Source: CAZSPL01 sp964608735 (GTDB taxonomy: Bacteria; JAJVIF01; JAPKYR01; CAZSPL01). Taken from it: a stretch of 11,274 bases of DNA. Shown piece by piece: positions 1-7,217 of the stretch (positions are counted from its first letter, which is position 1; each line of letters starts with the position of its first letter). The stretch spans positions 1 to 11,274 of the forward strand of contig CAZSPL010000128.1 of assembly GCA_964608735.1 (NCBI GenBank), read 5' to 3'. The notes under the pieces are model-generated. The model ran no database searches and had not been told where the DNA came from. It was given only the letters and a program-made list of their open reading frames with translations. A program made the translations under genes and the position numbers.

Positions 1-169
1 CCCGTGTCTTGGGCCGCTACCTTCCGCCTTCACTCCGCTTCGTCGGACGAGTACGGCCGCGGTTCTGTTCAGAGAATGAACCGCCGATAGCGGCATCGAA
101 TGCCCTTGTGGTATATTTACCGTATCGTGCGGGCCTGTCCGGGAGGACCGGCTTGCCCCGGAGGAAACG

Positions 170-499
170 ATGTTTAACATACGCGGCTCGGAATGGATCA
201 TCATACTTGCGCTCGTGCTGCTCATATTCGGCCCTTCGAAGCTGCCGAGCCTCGCGAGGTCTATCGGCCAGGCGGTTGCCGAATTACGAAGCGGCGTGAG
301 AAAAGCGCAGGATGACCTTGAAGGACTGGCGAAGGAAGTCAACCCGTTGGCCGACCCGCCGCCCGTGCCGAAGAAGCCCGCGCCGGCTCCCGAACCGACT
401 CAAGCCGCGCCGAAGCCCGAACAGGAACCGAAAGCGATGGAAGAGAAGAAGGATGATAATGTCATCCTCGCGGATCCCGATTACCCCGTCGATGCATAA
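170..499 (+). CDS. tatA: Sec-independent (Tat) translocase subunit, TatA family
   Basis: Predicted TatA-type pore or membrane-thinning component of the twin-arginine translocase, which moves folded proteins across the cytoplasmic membrane. The 109-residue product has the family layout: a short N-terminus with Glu8, one transmembrane helix (about residues 9-20), the hinge FGPSKLP (20-26), then an amphipathic helix (about 27-55). The tail from about 60 to 90 is rich in Pro, Lys, Ala and Glu and low in complexity, followed by an acidic end. The ATG at 170 is preceded by a clear GGAGG at good spacing (gccccGGAGGaaacgATG). FGPxKLP favours TatA/E, although TatB shares the fold and often has Glu8, so the subtype is not certain. 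No tatB or tatC is visible in the window. A terminator follows directly, so the gene may be the last or only one of its transcript. Bases 1-169 upstream show no gene I can support. Confidence 0.88.
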   Translation: MFNIRGSEWIIILALVLLIFGPSKLPSLARSIGQAVAELRSGVRKAQDDLEGLAKEVNPLADPPPVPKKPAPAPEPTQAAPKPEQEPKAMEEKKDDNVILADPDYPVDA

Positions 500-522
500 C
501 CGCGACAGCCACTGAAAAAAAC

Positions 523-548
523 AGCCCGGCGGAACACCGGGCTTTTTT
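523..548. terminator. Bidirectional intrinsic terminator between converging genes
   Basis: A perfect 7-bp stem AGCCCGG (523-529) / CCGGGCT (537-543) with a 7-nt loop is flanked by an A-run (515-521) on the left and a T-run (543-548) on the right. It therefore has the form of a Rho-independent terminator on both strands. It lies 23 nt past the tatA stop and 46 nt past the stop of the minus-strand lipoprotein gene, as expected for a shared terminator between converging genes. Confidence 0.85.
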
Positions 549-594
549 GTTTCATCGGCGATTGCCTGATAAAGCTCCACGCGGCCTTCGATAT

Positions 595-2844
595 TTAATA
601 CTCTATCTCGTCCTCGGTGAACACGCTTATCATCGCCTCGGCGGCGTCATCATCGGTATGCAGCACCACGATGTTCCCGTTGAAATCGCTTCCCTCGATA
701 CGTTTCGGCGTAAGTTCCCAGTCGTCGGCGTCGCCGAAATGCCCCAGCGGAGTGGTGGCCGGGGGAACGAGCGTGAATGTGAACGCCTTTATCACGAATG
801 TGTACGGCTCCTCGTCGCCGAGCCTGTCGAAGACATACATCGTGTCGTCGTTATCGCGGGTGATGTCCATCGCGTAATACAAGCCAGAATCGCTCTCGGT
901 GGCGTTCTGGAACGGCGACAACTGCGGCGACTCGGTGCCGAACCGCGGGCCGACCTCGGTGAAGCAGTTGTGGTTGGATGTCCCGGGGAGCAGTTCCCAA
1001 AGCCACGCGACCGTATGCTCCCTCGAAACGAGCCAGATATATGAATTATCGCTGAGTGTTTCAGTGCCCATGTGGTTGTAACCTACGAACGGGATGATGG
1101 GATAGCCGGTTATCCCCGTTCCCCCTTCGAGGCAGTCCGTATACCCCGAGAATGCCGGATCCTGCCACGTGCAGTGGTTGTTCTCCCGGACGCCGCCGGA
1201 ACCGTATTCCCATGTTATCCCCATGTCCCCCGCGCGGGTACCGGCCGTGCTCACGAACGCGTGGGCGTCGAAAACATGGGTCTGCCATCCGCCCCATGCG
1301 ATGCGCTGCACGGTATGGTGAGTGACCTCGCTCCCCGAGTCGGTGTAGAAATAGGCCCAGACGTTGTTGTCGTTGTACTCGGGCATGCTCGGTATGTCAT
1401 AGCGGCGGTGTACCCCGAGGATGAAGTAGCCGTTGTCGCCGACGTCGATGAAATCACCCATCTCGCGGTAGCTCTTATCCGGGTTCTGCTGCCCGAGGTT
1501 TTCCTCGCTCGCCCAGAAACATTCGTATGTTTCATATGACTTATAGCAGTCGTCGTAGAAATAGCGGCGTACATCGCCGTCACGGTAATAAACAAGCACA
1601 TCGCCGTTGTTGTGGTCGATGGCGATATCGCTCGCGTAATGGCCGGGGTTCGTGACATCGATATTCTTCCACTCGCACCCGGTCTGTTCATCGGCGACCG
1701 ATGCCCGGTATACCCGGTATGCGCACACCGGCTCGCCGGGAAGAAGTCCCTGGTAGCCGGTCGCTTCGCTTTCGACTGTAATCAACAGGTCTATCGTCCC
1801 CGGATTCTGCGGCGCGGCACCGGTGATCTCAACCTCGTATGTGCTGTATCCCTCGCCGCCGCCCGACGGCGCGACCGTCCCGGCGGGGTCGAAATTGCCC
1901 GGCGATTCCACGTACACATTATTCAGCTCGGCGTCGAACCAGTCATAAACGTCTATCGAAAGCCCGAGGTTCCCGCCGAAGTCGGCGCCGTCGTTCCAGA
2001 GAGTGTTTTCGGTCTCGGTAACATTGATATTCCATGCCTCTACACGGTTCGCGTCGGGCGGGAAATCATCGGGCGCCTGCCACGGGGAATCCCCCAGCGG
2101 GAATTTCCAGTTGGCGTCGACGGCATAGTTGAATACGAGGCCGTCATCGCCAAGCTGAATGTTATAGTGCCTCACGTTCTTCTGCCCCGCACTGAACAGG
2201 CCGCGGTTTCCGGGAGTAACTTCGCTCATCGGGTCATCCGGGTCATCGAGGTCATCGCCGAAATATTTGTACCCGTTAAGCGTGCAGTTGAAATTCGCCG
2301 CCGAATCGAGCGCGCCCAGCAATCCGTCTTTGTAGGAGAACATCGTCCCGTCGTATGGAAATTCCGACGGGTTCCACCACCGGGTGAAGCCGTCGGGATT
2401 CAACAGGCGGGTGTCTGAAGCACCAGCCATGCGGATATCGGGATTTTCGAACCCGGTAACTGAGCCGTTACTGATGAGAATACCGCACACATCGAAGCCG
2501 CTGAATTCCGCCAGCCCGAGAAACGGATGCCTCAGCCCGATGTCGGCATCGACGATATTCCCATTGAAATGGAGGGATTCGAGAGTCAGGAACACGAGGG
2601 GCGGGGGTTCGAGGAAGGTCAGCGCGTTGAGATGCATGTTTCCCGAACGAAGCTGCGTGACGTCGAGCGTACCCGCTGAAGGATCGGCCGTGAATTGCCA
2701 TACGCCCCACAGCGAATGGCTTGCGGCGACGCCGTCTCTACCCGGCGCGGGCGCGAGGATTGATTGCTTCGCGCTCGAGCATCCAAGGGATGCCAGGATA
2801 ATCGCGATAAGGAAACACCACTGTATTGCTCGCCCTCCGGTCAT
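595..2844 (-). CDS. Large predicted surface lipoprotein of unknown function
   Basis: Encodes about 749 residues, predicted to be exported and lipid-anchored. From the ATG at 2844 the N-terminus is a short stretch with Arg5, a hydrophobic core and ASLGC, giving Cys22 as the lipidated residue; this fits the broad lipoprotein signal pattern although position -3 is Ser rather than Leu. The frame is also open from a GTG at 2874. I prefer the ATG because TGAGGT (minus strand, 2850-2855) lies 5 nt upstream of it, and the GTG has no Shine-Dalgarno. The mature part is rich in Asn, Asp, Gly, Trp and Tyr and looks all-beta. The first half ends near an Ig-like strand pattern (YSTYEVEITGAAP...). The second half has spaced strand units suggestive of a propeller (DIAIDHNNGDVLVYYRDG, FIDVGDNGYFILGVH). 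It contains many Cys, unusual for cytoplasmic proteins and compatible with disulfides. I do not recognise a named family; similar proteins occur, to my recollection, in uncultured bacterial lineages. Function unknown. Confidence 0.8.
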   Translation of the reverse strand: MTGGRAIQWCFLIAIILASLGCSSAKQSILAPAPGRDGVAASHSLWGVWQFTADPSAGTLDVTQLRSGNMHLNALTFLEPPPLVFLTLESLHFNGNIVDADIGLRHPFLGLAEFSGFDVCGILISNGSVTGFENPDIRMAGASDTRLLNPDGFTRWWNPSEFPYDGTMFSYKDGLLGALDSAANFNCTLNGYKYFGDDLDDPDDPMSEVTPGNRGLFSAGQKNVRHYNIQLGDDGLVFNYAVDANWKFPLGDSPWQAPDDFPPDANRVEAWNINVTETENTLWNDGADFGGNLGLSIDVYDWFDAELNNVYVESPGNFDPAGTVAPSGGGEGYSTYEVEITGAAPQNPGTIDLLITVESEATGYQGLLPGEPVCAYRVYRASVADEQTGCEWKNIDVTNPGHYASDIAIDHNNGDVLVYYRDGDVRRYFYDDCYKSYETYECFWASEENLGQQNPDKSYREMGDFIDVGDNGYFILGVHRRYDIPSMPEYNDNNVWAYFYTDSGSEVTHHTVQRIAWGGWQTHVFDAHAFVSTAGTRAGDMGITWEYGSGGVRENNHCTWQDPAFSGYTDCLEGGTGITGYPIIPFVGYNHMGTETLSDNSYIWLVSREHTVAWLWELLPGTSNHNCFTEVGPRFGTESPQLSPFQNATESDSGLYYAMDITRDNDDTMYVFDRLGDEEPYTFVIKAFTFTLVPPATTPLGHFGDADDWELTPKRIEGSDFNGNIVVLHTDDDAAEAMISVFTEDEIEY
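2231..2257. repeat. Three 9-nt tandem units inside the lipoprotein gene
   Basis: Units gggtcatcc, gggtcatcg and aggtcatcg follow one another without a gap. Read on the minus strand they encode the acidic run DDLDDPDDP. The period is a multiple of three, so changes in copy number would stay in frame. The acidic product could bind cations, but there is no complete EF-hand-like DxDxDG motif. Confidence 0.6.
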
Positions 2845-2849
2845 GGAAC

Positions 2850-2855
2850 ACCTCA
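2850..2855 (-). promoter_or_regulatory. Ribosome binding site that sets the lipoprotein start
   Basis: On the minus strand TGAGGT lies 5 nt before the ATG at 2844. The only other start (GTG at 2874) has ctatttca upstream and no purine-rich site. The ATG also gives a more typical signal peptide with a short n-region. Confidence 0.7.
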
Positions 2856-2976
2856 GAAAACAGCTTGTATTCACTGAAATAGATGCCTGAAGTAATAGAA
2901 TTGATAAAGGTTTGCGGTGAACCGGGTGGTGTCCGGCGAGGGACGAGATGCTATACTTAATGGCTCGTTCCGTCCC

Positions 2977-3014
2977 GTAGCGCCTCCAAACAGAGCCTTC
3001 GGCGATTGGAGGTG
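2977..3014 (+). repeat. REP-like element, forward copy (GTAG + hairpin)
   Basis: GTAG (2977-2980) is followed directly by a hairpin with a 9-bp stem, 2981-2989 CGCCTCCAA paired with 3006-3014 TTGGAGGTG (one G-T pair). The loop contains CTTCGG. A GTAG foot next to a hairpin is the hallmark of REP sequences mobilised by RAYT transposases. It aligns over its whole 38 nt with the inverted copy at 3035-3072 (29 of 38 identical by my count), with compensating changes in the stem. Confidence 0.72.
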
Positions 3015-3034
3015 ATTCACATCATGAGGTGAAA

Positions 3035-3072
3035 CCACTCCAAGCTCCGAAGACTCCGCTTGGAGTGGCTAC
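3035..3072 (-). repeat. REP-like element, inverted copy (GTAG + hairpin)
   Basis: Read on the minus strand from 3072: GTAG, then a perfect 11-bp stem CCACTCCAAGC / GCTTGGAGTGG (plus-strand arms 3035-3045 and 3058-3068) around a 12-nt loop that again contains CTTCGG. With the forward copy at 2977-3014 and a 20-nt spacer it forms a BIME-like head-to-head pair. There is no T-run, so it is not a standard terminator. Confidence 0.74.
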
Positions 3073-3090
3073 AGGTGGCCACAGGTGGCT
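3071..3090. repeat. Two 10-nt tandem units next to the REP pair
   Basis: acaggtggcc (3071-3080) and acaggtggct (3081-3090) differ only in the last base. They begin within the terminal CTAC of the inverted REP copy, so they may be a junction product of it. Confidence 0.5.
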
Positions 3091-3096
3091 GAACCG

Positions 3097-3123
3097 TTGA
3101 TGCGTCTGTGGGCATCATATAAT
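3097..3123 (+). promoter_or_regulatory. Candidate sigma-70 type promoter of the c-di-GMP operon
   Basis: A perfect -10 hexamer TATAAT (3118-3123) has TTGATG (3097-3102) upstream with a 15-nt spacer, shorter than the preferred 16-18. It would give a leader of roughly 180 nt before the ATG at 3311. Prediction by eye only, and the AT-rich context could give a chance match. Confidence 0.4.
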
Positions 3124-3252
3124 TATAGATAAGGCGCGGCGCGGTATCCGGGTGCCAATATGGCCTTAAATGTGACGATATTACTTAAAGGCTGTTAAAG
3201 ACAGATGTGGCTCAATGAAGGGGCCGCATCATACCGCGATATCCCGCCGCGT

Positions 3253-3278
3253 CCCGGTTCGCACGGACGTGGGCCGGG
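3253..3278 (+). other. GC-rich leader hairpin upstream of the GGDEF gene
   Basis: CCCGG (3253-3257) pairs with CCGGG (3274-3278), and an inner CAC (3262-3264) with GTG (3269-3271) closes a GGAC loop. It is followed by ttattt, a weak T-rich tract, and ends 32 nt before the start codon. It might be an attenuator or a leader structure affecting translation, since the GGDEF gene lacks a clear Shine-Dalgarno. Confidence 0.3.
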
Positions 3279-3310
3279 TTATTTCGGACATGCCTGCTTA
3301 TTGAAGTTCG

Positions 3311-4879
3311 ATGTACAAGAAGTTCACAAAATTCGTACGCGATAACGTCGACGACATCAGCCTGCGATGGTGCGATATCGCCTATGACTATTTCCCGCAC
3401 CTTACGCGGGATGAGGTCTTCCGCAAGATACGCGCCAGCCATCTCCTGTTCGCGCGCTCCATCCGCGAGAGGGATTTCGATTATCTCCTGAAGCCGATGC
3501 GCGACGAATTCCGCGAATGGATATTGCTCAAGCACCGCTTCCAGGACCTCGTCAACCTCGAATCGGTCTACATCCTGATGATACGGGAGTATATCGAAAG
3601 CCGCGATGATTTGACCGCGCCCGACAAAGAGGCGTTCCTGCATATCATAAAAGTCCTGCGCGACTCGGACCTCGTCGATGATTTCTACAATGCCTATGTC
3701 GGCGAGCAGGAGAAGCTGTTCCGGCGGCAGATAGACGAGCTGAACGTACTCAATGAAATCGCCAAGAAGACCGACTTCACGCTGAACGGCGATGTCGACC
3801 CCGAGCAGGAGCAGTTCTCGCCCCCCGCGGTATTGAAGGAAGCGCTCAAGAAGAGCATGGAAGTTTTGAGCGCCACCGACGGGGTAATCGCGTTCACCAC
3901 CGAGGATGCCGAATGGGTCGAGGTGAGCTTCCTCGATGCGCCCACCCGGGTCAGCCGCGAAGTCATCAGCGAGATAAAAGCGAAAAGCCCCGAGGATTTC
4001 GACCCGCGCATCCTGACCGCGTTCAGCCATGTGGTGGACAAGGCGGTGCTTCGCAATTACTGGAACCCGGATAACGTCGGCGAGCTGATGCGTCACAACT
4101 GCCCGGGCTGCCGGTTCAGGAGCACCCTCGAATCGCGCGCCAAGGGGGTCATCGAATGCCCCATCCTTTCGACCCTCAAGGTGAGCACATTCCTCTGCCA
4201 TCATTTTTCCGATCACAAGGGCAATGCCGGGTTTTTCCTCGTAAGCCGAAGCACTCCGCCGCCGCTTACGAATGAGGACATGAGGTTCGTCGCCACCCTC
4301 GCCGGGTCGGTGCTGAATATAATCGACAACTATCTGCTGTATAAAAAACTCAGCCAGCTCGCGACGACCGACGGCATGACCGGGCTGTATAACCACCGGC
4401 ATTTCCAGGAGCTTCTGAAGAACGAAGTCGCGAGGAGCCATCGCTACGGTTTCCCGGTCGCGCTGTTGCTGCTGGATATCGACCATTTCAAGATATTCAA
4501 CGACACATACGGCCACCAGGTGGGGGACGAGGTGTTGAAATCGGTGGCGCGCGCGTTGAGGCGGGCCGTGCGTACCACCGATATCGTGGCAAGGTACGGC
4601 GGCGAGGAGATGACGATAATCCTGCCGCATACGGGGCTCGATGACGCGGCGGTGGTCGGCGAAAAGATACGGGGCGCGGTCGAGGCGCTCGACCTCCCGG
4701 TGGGCGGAAAGATGCTAAAGATAACCATTTCGGTGGGGGTCGCGGGATTCCCCGATTGCGCGTCGGACCCGGCATCGCTCATACAGGAAGCCGACGCCGC
4801 AATGTATCACGCCAAACAGAACGGGCGTAACCAGGTGCAGGTGGCGTCAACGCAGCCAACCGTCGCGCCCGGTAAATAA
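3311..4879 (+). CDS. Diguanylate cyclase (GGDEF) with N-terminal helical domain and cysteine-bearing GAF-like sensor
   Basis: Predicted to make cyclic di-GMP from two GTP in the cytoplasm. Domains (522 residues): an all-helical N-terminal region (about 1-145), similar in feel to RsbRD-type N-terminal sensory domains; a GAF-like region (about 146-340); and a GGDEF domain (about 350-515). The GGDEF domain has D354-GMTG, the metal-site segment DIDHFKIFND (389-398), the active-site signature GGEEM (430-434) and an intact inhibitory I-site R421-T-T-D424 five residues before it, so both catalysis and product inhibition are expected. The GAF-like part carries C264-x2-C267, C283 and C296 followed by two His, a possible metal or Fe-S site. 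No transmembrane segment is seen. ATG 3311 is the first start after an in-frame TGA at 3302-3304. No strong Shine-Dalgarno precedes it. The gene leads a three-gene operon, with the HD-GYP gene starting 26 nt downstream. Confidence 0.9.
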   Translation: MYKKFTKFVRDNVDDISLRWCDIAYDYFPHLTRDEVFRKIRASHLLFARSIRERDFDYLLKPMRDEFREWILLKHRFQDLVNLESVYILMIREYIESRDDLTAPDKEAFLHIIKVLRDSDLVDDFYNAYVGEQEKLFRRQIDELNVLNEIAKKTDFTLNGDVDPEQEQFSPPAVLKEALKKSMEVLSATDGVIAFTTEDAEWVEVSFLDAPTRVSREVISEIKAKSPEDFDPRILTAFSHVVDKAVLRNYWNPDNVGELMRHNCPGCRFRSTLESRAKGVIECPILSTLKVSTFLCHHFSDHKGNAGFFLVSRSTPPPLTNEDMRFVATLAGSVLNIIDNYLLYKKLSQLATTDGMTGLYNHRHFQELLKNEVARSHRYGFPVALLLLDIDHFKIFNDTYGHQVGDEVLKSVARALRRAVRTTDIVARYGGEEMTIILPHTGLDDAAVVGEKIRGAVEALDLPVGGKMLKITISVGVAGFPDCASDPASLIQEADAAMYHAKQNGRNQVQVASTQPTVAPGK

Positions 4880-4905
4880 AAAGGAGAGCCTTAAAGGAAT
4901 TTTTA

Positions 4906-6189
4906 ATGTCGGTCAAGCCGAACGGACAACATCCCGGGGAGAGCAAAGTGGGCTTCGAGGAAACGAGCGAAGCGGGATACCATCTTTTCGAGGACATAGT
5001 CAAGGCGCTCAGCATGACCATGGACCTCGTCGAGCAGGCCACCAATGAGCATGCCATACGCGTCGCGTCGATCACGTTCAACCTCGGAAAACATCTCGGC
5101 CTCGAGGACAAGAGCCTCCGTAACATATTCTATGCCGGGCTGTTGCACGACATCGGGCAGATAGGCACTCCCGACGATATCCTCCGCAAGCCGAAGAACC
5201 TTACCATAAACGAACAGGCCGCGATATGGACGCATCCCCATGTCGGCTATGAAATCGTTCGCGAAGTGCCCACCCTTACCGGCACGGCGCATTTGATACG
5301 ATGGCATCACGAGCGGTGGGACGGCACCGGCTATCCCGACAGCCTTTTGTGGGATGAAATTCCCCTCGGCGCGCAACTGTTGTGCATATGCGATGCGCTC
5401 GACGCTCTTCTCAGCCCCAGGCCGTGGCGTCCGGCGCTTTCCATGGATGAAGCGACCGGGGAGCTGACGAAATTCCAGGGGATGCAGTTCAGCCCGAAGT
5501 ATGTCGCGGCGCTGCTCGACCTCGTCAAAGCGGCGGGTTTCGACGAGTTGACTTCGATCAGCGATGCGTCCCGCGAAGTGCTGAAGCGCGTCACGGTCGG
5601 CGATGCCGATTTCCGAAGCCTTTCGGGGCAGAAGATAATGAACATCGTCGCCCTGTTCAGCCGCATCATCGACGCCCGGCACAAATATACCCGCGGACAT
5701 TCGCGACGCGTGGCGAACCTCGCGCGCGAAATCGGCGTCGAACTCGGCCTCGCCGAGCAGGACCTGTTCAAGCTCGAAATCGCCGGGCTGCTACACGACG
5801 CCGGCAAGGTGAAAGTGCCATCGCGCGTCATCGATAAGGTGGGGAAACTCACCGACGAGGAGCGGTTCCTCATACGCGAATACCCCATCATCAGCGAGCG
5901 CATCGTGAGCACCATCGGGCCGCTGGTCGAGCTGGGCAAGATAGTGCGGCATCAGCATGAGCGCTTCGACGGCTCCGGCTATCCCGACGGCCTGCGCGGC
6001 GAGGAGATACCGCTGTTCGCGCGGATACTCGCCGTCGCCGACAGCTACGACGCCATGGCCACCGACAGGGCGTACCGCAAGGCGCTTCCGCTGGAGAGGC
6101 GGATACGCGAGATGCAGAAGGGATTCGGCGCCGGACACTTCGACCCCGCCCTCTACAAATTCCTTCCCGGCGACGAGGAGGGCAACTGA
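4906..6189 (+). CDS. Tandem HD-GYP protein, predicted c-di-GMP phosphodiesterase
   Basis: Predicted to break down cyclic di-GMP; 427 residues containing two HD-GYP domains and no receiver or membrane part. Domain 1 (about 30-215) has H49, H81-D82, H110 (HPHVGYEI), H134-H135 in HHERWDGTGYP, and D163, a full bimetal ligand set. Domain 2 (about 240-420) has H265, H297-D298 and D379 with the signature ERFDGSGYP, but Tyr326 stands where domain 1 has His110 and Gln350 where it has His134. Two ligands are thus missing and activity in domain 2 is doubtful. Neither domain has the Glu four residues before the first His that is linked to a third metal in some members. AAAGGA (4893-4898) sits 7 nt before the ATG. 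The stop overlaps the next start as TGATG, so the genes are translationally coupled. Pairing with the GGDEF gene suggests both arms of c-di-GMP turnover are co-expressed. Confidence 0.9.
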   Translation: MSVKPNGQHPGESKVGFEETSEAGYHLFEDIVKALSMTMDLVEQATNEHAIRVASITFNLGKHLGLEDKSLRNIFYAGLLHDIGQIGTPDDILRKPKNLTINEQAAIWTHPHVGYEIVREVPTLTGTAHLIRWHHERWDGTGYPDSLLWDEIPLGAQLLCICDALDALLSPRPWRPALSMDEATGELTKFQGMQFSPKYVAALLDLVKAAGFDELTSISDASREVLKRVTVGDADFRSLSGQKIMNIVALFSRIIDARHKYTRGHSRRVANLAREIGVELGLAEQDLFKLEIAGLLHDAGKVKVPSRVIDKVGKLTDEERFLIREYPIISERIVSTIGPLVELGKIVRHQHERFDGSGYPDGLRGEEIPLFARILAVADSYDAMATDRAYRKALPLERRIREMQKGFGAGHFDPALYKFLPGDEEGN

Positions 6190-7148
6190 TGCCGGTTACA
6201 AAGCGCGAAAAGCTGTTCTTCACCCCGGAGATAAGCCCGTCGATGATATTCCACCATCTCGAGAAGTTCCATTTTCAGAGCATCTTCGACCCCTTGTCGT
6301 TCACCTCGGGCGGCTCGGGATACTTCAAGCTGCAGAATATCCGCGTCGTATCCAACGACCCGTCGATGTTCACCTACGTGCGCGGCAAGGCGCTCTGGGA
6401 GAACAACAGCTTCTATATCCCGGAGAAAACGGTCGATGCCGTATGCGCGGTGGATGACGGCGAACTCGACGGCCATGTGCGGTTCGCGGGGCTCGACGCG
6501 CCGCATCTCAACGACGAGATGAAGGCGTATCTCGACCTGTGGCACATACGCATCCATCACGAAAAGGACGAATATGTGCAGGCGCTGCTTCTCACGGCGG
6601 TGACGTGGTGCATCGATTATTGGATAACGTCGCGCGAGAGCGGCGTGGAGCCGTTTTTCGACCCGCCGTCGCTTTTAAAATACTACCTGAACCACGTCAA
6701 CCGCCAGGTGATGAACAACCACGACTCCAACGAGATGTGGCGCGAGCGTCCGCACGAGCTGGCGTCGAAGGTGCTCACCGACGCGATGTTCCTCAACCCG
6801 CCGCCGATGAAGGGCTACGCGTCGCTCGGGTTGCGCGAGTGCATCGCCGAGCGGTGGCTTCGCGCCGATCCGCAATTCGACATGGCGCGGATTGTCCATG
6901 ACGGCTGCCTCGGCGGGACATTCGACGACAGGGAGCAGTATATCGCCGCGCTGAGGGATTTTCTTAAGCACGCGCGCCATATACAACTGTGGATAATCGC
7001 GCTCAGCAACCGCCACCCATTCACGGCGGTGGAATTGCAGGAGATATTGAAGGACTACGGGCGCAAGGTCGCCTCCGTCGACATCGAACTTCCCCCCGGC
7101 TTCTTCTCCACAAGAGCCGTGCACACGGTAGTCGTGGCGAGTGGGTAA
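6189..7148 (+). CDS. Divergent D12-class adenine methyltransferase-like protein, probably catalytically altered
   Basis: 319 residues of uncertain function. By eye it resembles D12-class N6-adenine DNA methyltransferases along its length. The segment SIFDPLSFTSGGSGYFK (about 31-47) sits where the AdoMet-binding motif (DLFxGSGxx) is expected. VVSNDPSMFTYVRGKAL (53-69) resembles the following acidic-loop and helix region. FLNPPPMKGY (from 201) sits at the catalytic DPPY position, followed by a WE-like helix and RADP. LWIIALSNRHPFTAVELQEIL resembles the C-terminal LLSYSN...ELxEIL strand-helix. The usual catalytic D/N-P-P-Y/F/W reads N203-P-P-P206 and motif I is irregular, so base methylation is doubtful. 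The start ATG overlaps the HD-GYP stop (TGATG), placing it firmly in the c-di-GMP operon. It may be a degenerate DNA- or AdoMet-binding regulator. The open frame and high GC codon use are well supported; the family call is inference. Confidence 0.6.
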   Translation: MPVTKREKLFFTPEISPSMIFHHLEKFHFQSIFDPLSFTSGGSGYFKLQNIRVVSNDPSMFTYVRGKALWENNSFYIPEKTVDAVCAVDDGELDGHVRFAGLDAPHLNDEMKAYLDLWHIRIHHEKDEYVQALLLTAVTWCIDYWITSRESGVEPFFDPPSLLKYYLNHVNRQVMNNHDSNEMWRERPHELASKVLTDAMFLNPPPMKGYASLGLRECIAERWLRADPQFDMARIVHDGCLGGTFDDREQYIAALRDFLKHARHIQLWIIALSNRHPFTAVELQEILKDYGRKVASVDIELPPGFFSTRAVHTVVVASG

Positions 7149-7217
7149 GGAAGTTCCTCAGTATAGCTTATTTCAATTAGCCAGGACGCTACAGCGAGGG
7201 GGCAGTTATAAGGGTAA

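Larger units (their letters stand above)
2845..3310. other. Divergent intergenic region with repeats and candidate promoter
   Basis: This 466-nt gap separates the minus-strand lipoprotein gene from the plus-strand c-di-GMP operon. It contains a pair of inverted hairpin repeats (2977-3072), a short tandem repeat (3071-3090), a candidate plus-strand promoter (3097-3123) and a leader hairpin (3253-3278), each listed separately. I looked for a c-di-GMP (GEMM-type) riboswitch because of the downstream genes and did not find its conserved elements. I could not pick a convincing promoter for the lipoprotein gene. Confidence 0.6.

Noticed and set aside
9..299. Open frame overlapping the start of tatA in another frame
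   Set aside because: It is Arg/Ser-rich with no Shine-Dalgarno and runs through the well-supported tatA start.
1612..2418. Plus-strand open frame (268 codons) inside the lipoprotein gene
   Set aside because: It is antisense to a coding region with a clear signal peptide, ribosome site and even beta-strand pattern. Its own translation is Val/Arg-rich without domain features.
2977..3072. Terminator or attenuator for the lipoprotein or GGDEF gene
   Set aside because: The hairpins are strong but lack a T-run on either strand, and their GTAG feet and mutual homology fit REP elements better.
3103..3310. c-di-GMP riboswitch in the leader of the GGDEF operon
   Set aside because: The context made it attractive, but the conserved GEMM-I core sequences and tetraloop-receptor arrangement are not there.
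3212..4630. Long minus-strand open frame (472 codons) opposite the GGDEF gene
   Set aside because: It is a shadow of GC-rich codon use. The plus strand encodes a GGDEF protein with all motifs, and the minus translation shows no recognisable domain or start signal.
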